Notes: generated by a model not told the origin, from the sequence alone. Counted from the stretch's first letter, positions 9,601 to 17,951 are shown. The stretch is DNA of 64,000 nt from Achromobacter sp. UMC71 (GCF_014170305.1 NZ_LZZT01000004.1:1-64000), one strand, 5' to 3'. Translations and numbers: made by a program.

Positions 9601-9854
9601 CGTTCATCATGGGGGTGGTGCCGCTGGTGCTGTCGTCGGGCGCAGGCTCGGAAATGCGCCACGCAATGGGTGTCGCGGTGTTCTTCGGGATGCTGGGCGT
9701 GACGTTGTTCGGCCTGTTCCTGACGCCGGTGTTCTACGTGCTGCTGCGTTCGCTGGGCGGCAAGACGCTGCACTCGGCCGCGCAACATGAAGCGCCGGTG
9801 TGCGTACCGCATCTGGACCCGAACGCGCCGCCCGCCACGCAGCACAACGCCTGA
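6636..9854 (+). CDS. RND multidrug efflux transporter, inner-membrane subunit (MexF/BpeF-like)
   Basis: A proton-driven RND pump of the HAE1 family, 1072 residues, the family's full length. It opens with the classic FFIDRPIFAGVLSIL first helix and has the ISEYPEVVPPSVVVRAQYPGA porter segment. The proton-relay aspartates are in the fourth helix (GIVVDDAIVVVENVER, near residue 408), and a second duplicated half begins near residue 550. The sequence is nearest in feel to MexF and BpeF, which export chloramphenicol, fluoroquinolones and trimethoprim; the actual spectrum here is not known. It sits between the adaptor and outer-membrane channel genes. The last 30 residues are a variable His/Pro-rich tail. 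Confidence 0.93.
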   Translation: MNISKFFIDRPIFAGVLSILVLLGGLLAMFQLPISEYPEVVPPSVVVRAQYPGANPKVIAETVASPLEESINGVENMLYMQSQANSDGNLTLTVNFKLGVDPDKAQQLVQNRVSQALPRLPPDVQRLGVTTTKSSPTLTLVVHLISPNDRYDITYLRNYAILNVKDRLARITGVGEVTVWGSGNYSMRVWLDPQKVAQRGMTASEVVAAIREQNVQVAAGVIGASPTQGDVPLQLNVNARGRLQTEEEFRDIILKTSPDGAVTHLSDVARVELDAQEYGLRSLLDNKQAVGMGIMQSPGANALDVSSQVRAAMVELSKDFPPGVEYRIEYDPTQFVRSSIEAVVHTLLEAIALVVLVVILFLQTWRASIIPLLAVPVSIVGTFGLLLMFGYSINALSLFGMVLAIGIVVDDAIVVVENVERNIAAGLSPRDATYRAMREVSGPIIAIALTLCAVFVPLAFMTGLTGQFYKQFAMTIAISTVISAFNSLTLSPALSALLLKSHHDKPDWLTRGMNRVFGRFFNWFNNMFGRASENYGVGVAGVIRRKAGAMGVYVVLVAATIGVSYLVPGGFVPAQDKQYLIGFTQLPNGASLDRTEEVIRQMSAIALKEPGVQSAIAFPGLSINGFTNSSSAGIVFVALKPFDERKGAALSGNAIAASLNQKFSGIQQAFIAVFPPPPVLGLGTLGGFKLQLEDRAALGYAELDKAKQAFLAKARQTPELGPAFSSYEINVPQLDVDLDRVKAKQLGVPVTEVFDTMQIYLGSMYVNDFNRFGRVFQVRAQADAPFRAHADDILQLKTRNAAGDMVPLSSLVTVKQTFGPEMVVRYNGYTAADINGGPAPGYSSDQAQAAAERVAAETLPRGVKFEWTDLTYQQILAGNAGLWVFPISVLLVFLVLAALYESLTLPLAVILIVPMSILAALTGVYLTGNDNNIFTQIGLMVLVGLSAKNAILIVEFARELEMNDGRSPLEAAIEASRLRLRPILMTSIAFIMGVVPLVLSSGAGSEMRHAMGVAVFFGMLGVTLFGLFLTPVFYVLLRSLGGKTLHSAAQHEAPVCVPHLDPNAPPATQHNA

Positions 9855-9875
9855 GCCGGCCTAGAAAAATAGCCA

Positions 9876-9905
9876 GCGCGCCCCGTCCCGAACGGCGGGG
9901 CGCGC
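9876..9905. other. intra-operon hairpin between RND pump and channel genes
   Basis: A 10-bp perfect GC stem (9876..9885 with 9896..9905) with a 10-base loop lies in the 67-base gap between the pump and channel genes. No T-run follows. It could stabilise the upstream message or partly attenuate transcription into the channel gene. Confidence 0.6.
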
Positions 9906-9921
9906 GCCCAAGAGAATCGTC

Positions 9922-11409
9922 ATGAAGACCAAAAGACTGATCCGAGGTTCCGCCCTGCTTGCCGCCCTGCTCGTGCTGGCCGGCTGCGCGGTGGGCCCGA
10001 CCTACGAACGGCCTGCGGCCGCCGCGCCGGCGGCCTACAAGGAAGCCGCCCTGCCCGCATCGGAAGCGGGCACCTGGAAGCCCGCCGAGCCGTCGGAAGA
10101 CGCGCTGCGCGGCGCCTGGTGGAAGGTATTCGGCGACGAAGGCCTGAACCAGTTGCAGGAAGAGGCCCAGAAGGCCAACCAGAACCTGCAAGCCGCCGCG
10201 GCCCGCCTGACGCAGGCCCGCGCGCTGCAACGCGAAGCCCGCGCCGGCTTCTTCCCGAGCCTGGACGCGGCGTTCGGCCCCAGCCGCCAACGCCCGTCGG
10301 CGGTGTCGCAAGGCCTGCCCGACGGCACGCCGACGAGCCCGACAACGACCTGGCGCGCCCAGGGCACGGTATCGTACGAGGCCGACCTGTTCGGCCGCGT
10401 GGCCTCGACGGCTGACGCGGCCACGGCCGACGCGCAGCAAAGCGAGGCGCTGTACCGCTCGGTGCTGCTGGCACTGCAGGCCGACGTGGCCAGCACGTAT
10501 TTCCTGGTGCGCGAGCAGGACGCGGAATCGGCGCTGTACAACCAGACGGTGAAGCTGCGTACGGATACGCTGCAATTGATCCAGCGCCGCTACGATGCGG
10601 GTGATATCAGCGAGCTGGACCTGGCCCGCGCCAAGGCTGAACTCGCGTCGGCGCAATCCGAAGCGCTGGGCATCGACCGCCGCCGCGCCGCCGCCGAGCA
10701 CGCGCTGGCCGTACTGCTGGGCCGCGCGCCGTCGGAATTCACGATGCCGCCGCAGCCGATCCAGAAGGTGGCGCTGTCGATCCCGGCAGGCCTGCCGTCG
10801 ACGCTGCTGGAACGCCGCCCGGACATCGCCGCCGCCGAACGCGCGATGGCCGCCGCCAACGCCCGCGTGGGCGCGGCAAAATCGGCGTTCTTTCCCCGCC
10901 TGGACATCACGGGCGCGTTCGGCTACGAATCGTCGGACCTGGGCAACCTGTTCCAATGGTCGAGCCGCACGTTCCTCTTGGGCCCGCTGGTCGGCGCCGC
11001 GCTGTCGATGCCGATCTTCGACGGCGGCCGCCGCCAGGCCGGCCTGGACCGCGCCCGCGCGGTCTACGAAGAAGACGTGGCTGTGTACCGCCAAACGGTG
11101 CTGACCGCGTTCCGCGAAGTGGAAGACAATCTGGCGAACTTGCGGATCCTGGCAGACCAGACGCGGGCGCAGGATGCGGCGGTAGAAGCATCGGCGCGGG
11201 CGGCAAAGCTCTCGCATACGCAATACCGTGAAGGGTCGATCAGCTACCTGGACGTCATCGAGGCGGACCGCAGCGTGTTGCTGCAACAACGCGTGTCCGT
11301 GCAATTGAGCGGCGAGCAGGCCCGGTCGGCAGTGGATCTGATTCGCGCCATCGGTGGGGGCTGGGGCAATCCGGTGCCCAGCGCGGATAGCGTGGCCAGC
11401 AATCCCTGA
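9922..11409 (+). CDS. RND efflux outer-membrane channel lipoprotein (OprM/OprN-like)
   Basis: TolC-like outer-membrane factor of the NodT family, 495 residues. A lipoprotein signal is clear: positively charged start, hydrophobic core and lipobox LVLAGC, so Cys about residue 22 is the lipidated residue. Next come the typical VGPTYERP motif, Ala/Gln-rich coiled coils in two repeats, and SIPAGLPSTLLERRPDIAAAE, a hallmark of the family (quoted in part: LPSTLLERRPDIAAAE). It completes the tripartite pump with the two genes upstream. A strong terminator follows the stop codon. Confidence 0.92.
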   Translation: MKTKRLIRGSALLAALLVLAGCAVGPTYERPAAAAPAAYKEAALPASEAGTWKPAEPSEDALRGAWWKVFGDEGLNQLQEEAQKANQNLQAAAARLTQARALQREARAGFFPSLDAAFGPSRQRPSAVSQGLPDGTPTSPTTTWRAQGTVSYEADLFGRVASTADAATADAQQSEALYRSVLLALQADVASTYFLVREQDAESALYNQTVKLRTDTLQLIQRRYDAGDISELDLARAKAELASAQSEALGIDRRRAAAEHALAVLLGRAPSEFTMPPQPIQKVALSIPAGLPSTLLERRPDIAAAERAMAAANARVGAAKSAFFPRLDITGAFGYESSDLGNLFQWSSRTFLLGPLVGAALSMPIFDGGRRQAGLDRARAVYEEDVAVYRQTVLTAFREVEDNLANLRILADQTRAQDAAVEASARAAKLSHTQYREGSISYLDVIEADRSVLLQQRVSVQLSGEQARSAVDLIRAIGGGWGNPVPSADSVASNP

Positions 11410-11431
11410 GTCAGGTTATCGGCCGGAATCG

Positions 11432-11465
11432 AGCCCTGCGGGTGTCATACCCGCAGGGCTTTTTC
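11432..11465. terminator. bidirectional terminator between efflux operon and LysR gene
   Basis: Stem GAGCCCTGCGGG-type with 11 paired bases (AGCCCTGCGGG with CCCGCAGGGCT), loop TGTCATA, followed by TTTTT on the plus strand. The convergent LysR gene ends at 11464, inside the T-run, so the same hairpin can serve both directions. Confidence 0.85.
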
Positions 11466-12345
11466 ATGCGCGGCGGGTGGCATTGCGCACGGCCAGCGCC
11501 TGTTCGAAAAATGAGGACAGCAAGCGGCTTTCACGGCGCTCGGCCAGGCAATAAAGATAGGTCTCCGTGCGCACCGGGTCTCCCTGAATACGGATTGCGC
11601 GAAACCGGTGGTCCGGAATGAACTCCGCTTCCGACACCGTGCCCAGCCCCAGCCCCCGCGCCACCGCTTCGCGCAGCGCTTCGCGGCTGCCGATTTCCAT
11701 GACGGGCCGGGGTGTAACGCCGGCCTGCTGCAGCACGGCTTCCAGCGCCGCGCGCGTGGTCGAACCGGCTTCCCGTTGCAATAGCGGCGCATCGTGCAAG
11801 GCAGACAACGGCACGCTATCAAAGCGCGCCAGCGGGTGGGACACGGGCGCAAACAGAATGACGGCATGACTGGCGTAGTGCTCCGAACTCAGACCCGGTT
11901 CGTCGCGCCCACCCGCCAACACCGCGATGTCGGTGACGTAGCTCTCCAGATCGGCCAGCACCTCGGCGGAGTTGCCCACCCGTATCGACAGCTCAACGCC
12001 CGGAAACAGGCGGTGATAGGCGTCGACCATCTCAATCACATGGAATGGCCCGACCGCGCCGATACGCAACGTTCCCGTGTTCAATTTGCCGGCGTCATGC
12101 AACAGATTGAAGGCCTCCAGCTCCACCGCGCCCAATTGCTGGGCAACGGGCAATAACGCCAACCCGACCTGCGTGAGCAGCGCACCGCGGCCGCGGCGAT
12201 GGAACAGCTCGACATCGTGCTGTTTTTCAAGCGCCTGTATCTGCGTGGTCACGGTGGGTTGAGCCAGGCCCAGCGCGCGAGCGCCCGCGCTGAAACTACC
12301 GTGGCGCGCGACGGCCAGGAATGCGCGCAGGCGGGCAACCGACAT
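11464..12345 (-). CDS. LysR regulator, divergent from phosphonate genes (AEP-type LysR)
   Basis: A 293-residue LysR protein with the HTH VARLRAFLAVARHGSFSAGA in the first 25 residues and a substrate-binding domain. It resembles the class of LysR proteins that accompany 2-aminoethylphosphonate catabolism. The landmarks are TLRIGAVGPFHVIEMVDAYH and MEIGSREALREAVARGLGLG, both shared almost word for word with the second LysR at 17067..17951. It is transcribed away from phnD, the usual arrangement for a LysR activator and its target. A dyad with the T-N11-A spacing touches its start codon, suggesting autoregulation. Confidence 0.85.
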   Translation of the reverse strand: MSVARLRAFLAVARHGSFSAGARALGLAQPTVTTQIQALEKQHDVELFHRRGRGALLTQVGLALLPVAQQLGAVELEAFNLLHDAGKLNTGTLRIGAVGPFHVIEMVDAYHRLFPGVELSIRVGNSAEVLADLESYVTDIAVLAGGRDEPGLSSEHYASHAVILFAPVSHPLARFDSVPLSALHDAPLLQREAGSTTRAALEAVLQQAGVTPRPVMEIGSREALREAVARGLGLGTVSEAEFIPDHRFRAIRIQGDPVRTETYLYCLAERRESRLLSSFFEQALAVRNATRRA

Positions 12346-12360
12346 ATAGGTTTGATCTAT
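12346..12360. promoter_or_regulatory. LysR box (T-N11-A dyad) between LysR gene and phnD
   Basis: ATAG (12346..12349) and CTAT (12357..12360) form a perfect dyad around seven bases and include T-N11-A (12347 to 12359), the LysR consensus. It abuts the LysR start codon at 12343..12345. GATAAT at 12389..12394 is a plausible -10 box for phnD without a well-spaced -35, as expected of an activator-dependent promoter. Confidence 0.5.
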
Positions 12361-12459
12361 GGTTGACTGATGAAATGCATACTAAATCGATAATATGAAG
12401 GACATGTGACACCCCTAAGCTTCCTGGCATTCCTCCTCCACTACACCAGGAAGCCCGCC

Positions 12460-13350
12460 ATGAAGTCCGCCGTCCGCCGTTGCACCCGCCGTTCGTTCGT
12501 CGCCGCCGCCGCGGCCATCTCGTTTTCCGTGCTGGGCGCCTCCGCTGCCCAGGCGGCGCAAGACACGCTCACCATCGGCCTGATCCCGGCCGAGGATTCG
12601 CAGGCGATGATCGAATCCAGCAAACAGGTGATCGAGCAGTTGCAACAGCAGACCGGCATGAAAGTGAAGCCGTTCGTGGCCACTGACTACAACGGCATCA
12701 TCGAAGCGCTGCGCGCCAAGAAGCTGGACGTCGCGTATCTGGGACCCTTCTCGTACGTGCTGGCGACCTCGGTCGCGGACGTCGAGGCGTTCTCGGTCGC
12801 CGTGACCAAGAAGTCCGGCAAGAGCGCCTACAAGAGCCTGATCGTCGTACGCAAGGACAGCGGCATCGACAGCGTGCAAGCCCTGAAGGGCCGTACGTTT
12901 GCCTTCGTCGACCCCAGCTCGGCCTCGGGACACCTGTTCCCCAAGGCGGGCCTGGAACAAGCGGGCTACTCCCCCGACAAGCTGTTCTCCCGCGTCGTGT
13001 TCTCGGGTTCGCATGATGCCAGCCTGCTGGCCGTGGCCAACAAGAAAGTCGACGCCGCCGCCGTGGCCGACCGCATCTACGCCAGCGCCATTGCCAAGGG
13101 CCAGTTGCGCCCGGACGAACTGAGCGTCGTGTGGACGTCCAGCGACATCCCGGAATCACCGATGGTCTGGCGCAAGGATCTGGACCCCGCCGTCAAGGAC
13201 AAGGTTGCCCGCGCGCTGGCCAATATCAAAGACGTGCCGTGGGGCGACCAGGGCATGCTCAACGGCTTTCAGCCCACCACCGACGCGGCCTACGACGTGG
13301 TTCGCGACACGGCCAAGGTGCTCAAGCTGGACCTGCGGAGCATGAAATGA
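12460..13350 (+). CDS. phnD: phosphonate ABC transporter substrate-binding protein
   Basis: Periplasmic phosphonate-binding protein of 296 residues starting at 12460, about eight bases after CCAGGA. Signal peptide: Arg-rich start (RRCTRRSFVAAAAA, which also fits a twin-arginine signal) and a probable cleavage after AQA. The mature part starts TLTIGLIPAEDSQ and shows the PhnD hallmarks VAYLGPFSYVLA, FAFVDPSSASGHLFP and VFSGSHDASLLAV. It delivers phosphonates to PhnCE. Its stop codon overlaps the start of phnC (ATGA). Confidence 0.93.
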   Translation: MKSAVRRCTRRSFVAAAAAISFSVLGASAAQAAQDTLTIGLIPAEDSQAMIESSKQVIEQLQQQTGMKVKPFVATDYNGIIEALRAKKLDVAYLGPFSYVLATSVADVEAFSVAVTKKSGKSAYKSLIVVRKDSGIDSVQALKGRTFAFVDPSSASGHLFPKAGLEQAGYSPDKLFSRVVFSGSHDASLLAVANKKVDAAAVADRIYASAIAKGQLRPDELSVVWTSSDIPESPMVWRKDLDPAVKDKVARALANIKDVPWGDQGMLNGFQPTTDAAYDVVRDTAKVLKLDLRSMK

Positions 13351-14156
13351 TCCAGCTGCGCGGCCTGACCAAGCGCTACGGCGCCAATGAAGTGCTGCGC
13401 GGCGTGGATCTGCAGGCAGGCGCCGGTGAATTCCTGGTGATTCTTGGCCAGTCCGGCGCCGGCAAGTCCACGCTGTTGCGGTGCATGAACCGCCTGGTGC
13501 GCGCGGATTCCGGTGACATGACCGTGGCCGGCATCGACGCCATGGCCGATCACGACACCCGGTCGCTGCGGCGGCAGGTGGCCATGATCTTCCAGCACCA
13601 TGACGTGGTGCCCCGCCTATCCGTATTGCGCAACGTCCTGACCGGCCGGCTGGGCGCCGTACCGGTGCTGACCTCGGTGTTTCAGTTTTTCAGCCGGGCC
13701 GACGTCGCGCTGGCACAGGAATGCCTGGCGCGGGTCGACCTGGCCCATAAGGCCCAAGCGCGCACGGATTCGCTGTCGGGCGGCCAGCGTCAGCGCGTGG
13801 GCATCGCCCGCGCCCTGGCGCAACGGCCGCGCGTCATCCTGGCTGACGAGCCCGTCGCCAGCCTGGACCCCAAGACCGCCCGCCTGGTCATGCGTTATCT
13901 GCACTGTGCAACGCGTGAACTGGGCATCACGGTGGTCTGCAACCTGCATCAGGTCGACTACGCGCGGGAGTTTGCCGATCGCATCGTGGGCCTGGCCCAC
14001 GGCCGAGTGGTGTACGACGGCTTGCCAGACACCATGCAGGAAGCGGATCTGGCCCGGATCTATCCGGCTGCGGACCCGGCCACCGACGCTGCCGGGATGG
14101 CGGGCGATGCGCTTTTCCGCACCGAGCCGCTGCAAGCCGCGCACAAAGGAGCCTGA
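13347..14156 (+). CDS. phnC: phosphonate ABC transporter ATPase
   Basis: A 269-residue ATPase that energises phosphonate import. The start ATG overlaps the phnD stop. Walker A is GQSGAGKST near residue 37, the signature is LSGGQRQRVGIARAL, Walker B is VILADEPVASLD, and the H-loop is VVCNLHQVDYA. The spacing to phnE is one base, so translational coupling is likely. Confidence 0.93.
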   Translation: MIQLRGLTKRYGANEVLRGVDLQAGAGEFLVILGQSGAGKSTLLRCMNRLVRADSGDMTVAGIDAMADHDTRSLRRQVAMIFQHHDVVPRLSVLRNVLTGRLGAVPVLTSVFQFFSRADVALAQECLARVDLAHKAQARTDSLSGGQRQRVGIARALAQRPRVILADEPVASLDPKTARLVMRYLHCATRELGITVVCNLHQVDYAREFADRIVGLAHGRVVYDGLPDTMQEADLARIYPAADPATDAAGMAGDALFRTEPLQAAHKGA

Positions 14157-14157
14157 G

Positions 14158-14976
14158 ATGGATGACAAGAAATACCTTTGGGTCGCGCCCTTGCCGACCA
14201 GCCTGAAGGGCTGGGCCTGGGTCGCAGCCGCATTGGCCGCCACCATGGCGGCGCTGCAATGGAGCGCGCAAGGCGCGCAACTGAGCGCGTCCGAACTCGC
14301 CGCCGGCATCCCCCAAATTGCCGACTTCCTCAGCCGGACGTTCCCCCCGGACTGGCGCATTCTGCATTCGCTGGTGGCGCCGGCCATCGAAACGGTGCAG
14401 ATCGCGGTGTGGGGCACGCTGCTGGGCGTGCTGGGCGCGCTTCCCGTGTCGTTCCTGGCGGCGCGCAACCTGCACGTCAACCGCTGGCTGTACCGCGCCA
14501 CGCGCCAGATGCTCAATGTGATCCGCAGCATCAACGAACTGATCCTGGCACTTGTCTTCGTTGCGGCCGTGGGTCTGGGGCCCTTCCCCGGCGTGCTGGC
14601 GCTCGCCGTGCATGGCGTAGGCATGTTGGGCAAGTTCTTCGCCGAGAGTATCGAGGAAATCGACGAAGGCCCCTTGGAAGCGCTACGCGCCACCGGCGCC
14701 CGGCCGCTGCAGGTCATCGTGTTTGGCGTGCTGCCACAAGTCATCACGTCCTGGATCGCGGTGATCCTGTATCGCTTCGAGGTAAATCTGCGCTCGGCCA
14801 CGGTGCTGGGCATGGTAGGGGCAGGCGGGCTCGGCTTTGAGCTGGTCAGCAGCCTGAAGCTGTTCAAGTACCAGGAAACGGCTACCTGCATCGTCGTCAT
14901 CACCTTCATGGTGATCGTGGCGGATCTGATTTCCAACCGCCTGCGGGTCGCCATCCGGGAAAACGGACGCGGCTGA
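14158..14976 (+). CDS. phnE: phosphonate ABC transporter permease
   Basis: A 272-residue permease with about six membrane helices and the cytoplasmic coupling motif EALRATGARPLQVIVFGVLPQ (EAA-loop, quoted in part: EALRATGARPLQ). N-terminal segment MDDKKYLWVAPLPTSLKGW precedes the first helix. A single full-length permease follows phnD and phnC, the standard three-gene importer. Confidence 0.92.
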   Translation: MDDKKYLWVAPLPTSLKGWAWVAAALAATMAALQWSAQGAQLSASELAAGIPQIADFLSRTFPPDWRILHSLVAPAIETVQIAVWGTLLGVLGALPVSFLAARNLHVNRWLYRATRQMLNVIRSINELILALVFVAAVGLGPFPGVLALAVHGVGMLGKFFAESIEEIDEGPLEALRATGARPLQVIVFGVLPQVITSWIAVILYRFEVNLRSATVLGMVGAGGLGFELVSSLKLFKYQETATCIVVITFMVIVADLISNRLRVAIRENGRG

Positions 14977-15002
14977 ACTTCTTGATTCTTTCAGAGACTG
15001 AC

Positions 15003-16094
15003 ATGTGGCATTTTCATAACCCCGTCGCCATCGAGGCGGGCGAAGGCGCGCTCGACCGCTTGCCGGCGCGCCTGGGCAACCGGCGCGCTATCCTGATTGC
15101 CTTTCCCGAGGCGCGGCCGCTGGGCTTGTGCGGCCGGATCCAGGCGATGCTGGGCGAGCAGTTGGTGGCAATAGAAACGGACGTCCAGCCGAATCCTGAC
15201 GTGGCCTGGCTGGCGCCGATGTACGAACGCCTTTGGCGTGAGCACCCCGACGTCGAGTGCATCATCGCGCTGGGCGGCGGCAGCGTCATAGACTGCGCCA
15301 AAGCCATGCTGACCCGCACGCCATCGGGCACTTTCGATGCGCTGCTGGCCTGCTTGTCGGGCGACACGGCGATGACCAGTCCGCCAGACCGTGTCCGCGC
15401 CCTGATCGCCTTGCCGACCACCGCGGGGACCGGCAGCGAAGTGACCCCTTGGGCGACCCTGTGGGACCAGCGGCAAGGCCGCAAATACTCGCTGCACCTG
15501 CCCTGGACCTGGCCCGAGACGGCCCTGATAGACCCCATGCTGATGCTCAGTCTGCCGCATGGCGCCACGCTCGCCAGCGGTCTGGATGCGCTGTCCCATG
15601 CCCTGGAGTCGCTCTGGAACATCCATCGCAATCCCGTCTCGGCCAGCCTTGCCGTATCGGCCGCACGCGAAGTGCTGGCGGCGCTGCCGCTGCTGATGCG
15701 GGATCCGTCCAGCAAGATGCTGCGTTCGCGCGTTTCCGTGGCGGCCGCATTGGCCGGCATGGCGTTTTCCAACACCAAGACCGCCTTGGCGCATTCGCTG
15801 TCGTACGGGCTGACGCTGGAACACGGCATCGCGCATGGCATTGCGTGTTCCTTCAGCCTGCCGCGCGTCATGCGGATGGCGTTTGGCGCCGATGCGGCGC
15901 TGGACGCGCTATTGTTGTCCGTGTTTGACGCGCAGGACATCGAGCAGGCCGTGGCGACGTTGACCGCCTTTCTCGAAGACCTGGACGTGAGCACCGATCC
16001 GGCGTCCTACGGCGTAACCGCGGATCAATGGGAGCAGCGCGTGGCCGACGCATTGCTCGGTCCGCGCGGCCGCAATTTCGTTGGCGCGCAGTGA
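15003..16094 (+). CDS. iron-containing alcohol dehydrogenase, likely phosphonoacetaldehyde reductase
   Basis: Group III Fe-dependent alcohol dehydrogenase of 363 residues. The nucleotide-binding loop GGGSVIDCAKA is near residue 95. The metal ligands are in GLDALSHALESLW and in EHGIAHGIACS. The ATG at 15003 (MWHFHNPV) is preferred to a TTG at 14982. Its place between phnE and phnX points to the family of phosphonoacetaldehyde reductases, which reduce phosphonoacetaldehyde to 2-hydroxyethylphosphonate or run the reverse. The substrate is inferred from context. Confidence 0.78.
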   Translation: MWHFHNPVAIEAGEGALDRLPARLGNRRAILIAFPEARPLGLCGRIQAMLGEQLVAIETDVQPNPDVAWLAPMYERLWREHPDVECIIALGGGSVIDCAKAMLTRTPSGTFDALLACLSGDTAMTSPPDRVRALIALPTTAGTGSEVTPWATLWDQRQGRKYSLHLPWTWPETALIDPMLMLSLPHGATLASGLDALSHALESLWNIHRNPVSASLAVSAAREVLAALPLLMRDPSSKMLRSRVSVAAALAGMAFSNTKTALAHSLSYGLTLEHGIAHGIACSFSLPRVMRMAFGADAALDALLLSVFDAQDIEQAVATLTAFLEDLDVSTDPASYGVTADQWEQRVADALLGPRGRNFVGAQ

Positions 16095-16153
16095 TACGCG
16101 CCGTTGCAGGCTTCGCCAATTCCGGCAAACCATCAACTCTCAGGCTGTTTAAC

Positions 16154-16993
16154 ATGCACCAAGCAAATCGCGCTTCAGACAAATCATGGCCCCATATCGA
16201 AGCGGTGATCTTCGACTGGGCCGGCACGCTGGTGGACTTCGGCTCCCTGGCGCCCACGCAGATCTTCGTGGACGCGTTCGCCACCTTTGGCCTGCACATC
16301 ACGTTGGCGCAGGCGCGCGGCCCCATGGGTCTTTCCAAGCGTGATCACATCCGCACGCTGCTCGCGGACCCCGCAATCCAGGCCCAATGGATTCAGGCCT
16401 TTGGCAGGACCTCGGCGGATGCGGACATCGATGCGATCTATCAGCGCTTCATGCCGATGCAGATCGAGAAGGTCGCGGCGTATTCGCAACCGATCCCGGG
16501 CGCGGTGCAGATCCTGCAAACCCTGCGCGAGCAGGGCATCAAGATCGGCTCTTGCTCGGGGTATCCGCGCCAGGTGCTGGATGTGCTGCTGCCGCATGCC
16601 GCGGCCGACGGCATTGCGCCCGACTGCGTCGTCGCCGGCGATGAGCTGCCGGCGGGGGGCCGGCCAGGCCCCTATATGGCCCTGGCCAATGTACTGGCCT
16701 TGGGTGCAGGCGATGTCCGCCGGTGCATCAAGGTCGACGACACCACGCCCGGCATTGAAGAAGGGCGCAACGCCGGCATGTGGAGCGTAGGCCTGACGCT
16801 ATCCGGTAACGAAGTGGGCTATTCGCCCGCCGAACTGGCCGCCGCCGCCCCGGCCGAGGTGCAGGCCCGTGTCGCGCGGGCAGCCCAGCGCTTGACGCAG
16901 GCGGGCGCGCACTACGTGATCGACAGCGTGGCCGATCTGCCGGCGGTCATTCAGCAGATCCAGCAACGCCTGGCCCGCGGCGAAGCGCCCTGA
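16154..16993 (+). CDS. phnX: phosphonoacetaldehyde hydrolase (phosphonatase)
   Basis: HAD-superfamily enzyme that splits phosphonoacetaldehyde into acetaldehyde and phosphate. 279 residues from the ATG at 16154. The nucleophile motif is VIFDWAGTLVDFG, with DWAGT typical of phosphonatases rather than DxDGT. The cap-domain lysine that forms the Schiff base fits MGLSKRDHIR near residue 57. The acidic loop is KVDDTTPGIEEG. An upstream in-frame start at 16028 would overlap the reductase gene and is less likely. It is the last gene of the operon. Confidence 0.92.
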   Translation: MHQANRASDKSWPHIEAVIFDWAGTLVDFGSLAPTQIFVDAFATFGLHITLAQARGPMGLSKRDHIRTLLADPAIQAQWIQAFGRTSADADIDAIYQRFMPMQIEKVAAYSQPIPGAVQILQTLREQGIKIGSCSGYPRQVLDVLLPHAAADGIAPDCVVAGDELPAGGRPGPYMALANVLALGAGDVRRCIKVDDTTPGIEEGRNAGMWSVGLTLSGNEVGYSPAELAAAAPAEVQARVARAAQRLTQAGAHYVIDSVADLPAVIQQIQQRLARGEAP

Positions 16994-17066
16994 TCCACGG
17001 CCCTGATGCAGGGTCCCGGCGCGCCCGGTTGCACGCCAGGACCTGTTTTCTGTGCAGCGCGCCGCC

Positions 17067-17951
17067 TCAAGCCGCGCCTGAGCGCGCGCCACCGCAGTGC
17101 TCGATTGCGTCAAAGAACGACGCAATCAAAGGACTATCCCGACGCTCGCGCAAACAGCACACGTGGATATGCGTCGACACTACATCGCCTTCTATACGCA
17201 CGGGCCGCAGGCGCGGATCCGGCACATATTCGGATTCGGATACCGTTCCCACCCCCAAGCCCCGCACCACGGCCTCGCGCAGCGCTTCACGGCTGCCGAT
17301 TTCCATAGCGACCTGCACCGTCACGTCGTGCTCGCGCAGGGCATCTTCAAGCGCCTTGCGCGTGGTGGAGCCCGGTTCGCGCATCAGCAAGGGCTGATTC
17401 GATAGTTCCTGCAGGGCAATCGACCCTCGCCCCGCAAAGGGATGGTCCACCCGCACAAAGGCAATCACCGGATAACGCGCATAGGGTTGCATGTAATAGC
17501 GTTCTTCCGGATCCCGGCTGGCCACGACGCCCACGTCGCAGACGTACTTTTCCAGGTCTTCCAATACCACTTCGGAATTACCCAGGCTGATCGACAGCGA
17601 AATCCGTGGATAGACGGCGTGATAAGCCTCGATCATCTCCGTGACGTGATAGGGGCCGACCGCGCCCACCCGCAACGCCCCGCGGCGCAGCTTGCCACTG
17701 TCGTCGAGCATCAGACGCATGTCCCCTTCCAGCGACACCATGCGACGGGCGAGCGGCAGCATTTCCATCCCCAGCGCGGACAGTTCCACCCGCCTGCCGC
17801 GGCGGTGGAACAGCTCGGCGCCGTATTCCCGTTCGATCATCTGGATCTGGGAATTGAGCGTGGTGTGGCTCATGCCCAGCACACGGGCGGCCGCAGTAAA
17901 GCCCCCGTGTTGGGCCACCATGATGAAGGCGCGTATCTGGTTAAGCGTCAC
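17067..17951 (-). CDS. second AEP-type LysR regulator, convergent to phnX
   Basis: A 294-residue LysR protein. It is a paralogue of the regulator at 11464..12345: ALRVGAVGPYHVTEMIEAYH, FHRRGRR and AMEIGSREALREAVVRGLGV match almost residue for residue. It is convergent with phnX, the genes ending 73 bases apart, so two related regulators enclose the phosphonate operon. It resembles the LysR class associated with aminoethylphosphonate catabolism. Whether it controls the same operon or another one cannot be read from sequence. Confidence 0.83.
   Translation of the reverse strand: MTLNQIRAFIMVAQHGGFTAAARVLGMSHTTLNSQIQMIEREYGAELFHRRGRRVELSALGMEMLPLARRMVSLEGDMRLMLDDSGKLRRGALRVGAVGPYHVTEMIEAYHAVYPRISLSISLGNSEVVLEDLEKYVCDVGVVASRDPEERYYMQPYARYPVIAFVRVDHPFAGRGSIALQELSNQPLLMREPGSTTRKALEDALREHDVTVQVAMEIGSREALREAVVRGLGVGTVSESEYVPDPRLRPVRIEGDVVSTHIHVCCLRERRDSPLIASFFDAIEHCGGARSGAA

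Noticed and set aside
6684-9845. A 1053-codon open frame on the minus strand across the RND pump gene
   Set aside because: It is the antisense of a clear RND transporter gene, has a His/Gln/Arg-rich composition typical of antisense frames in high-GC DNA, and has no motifs.
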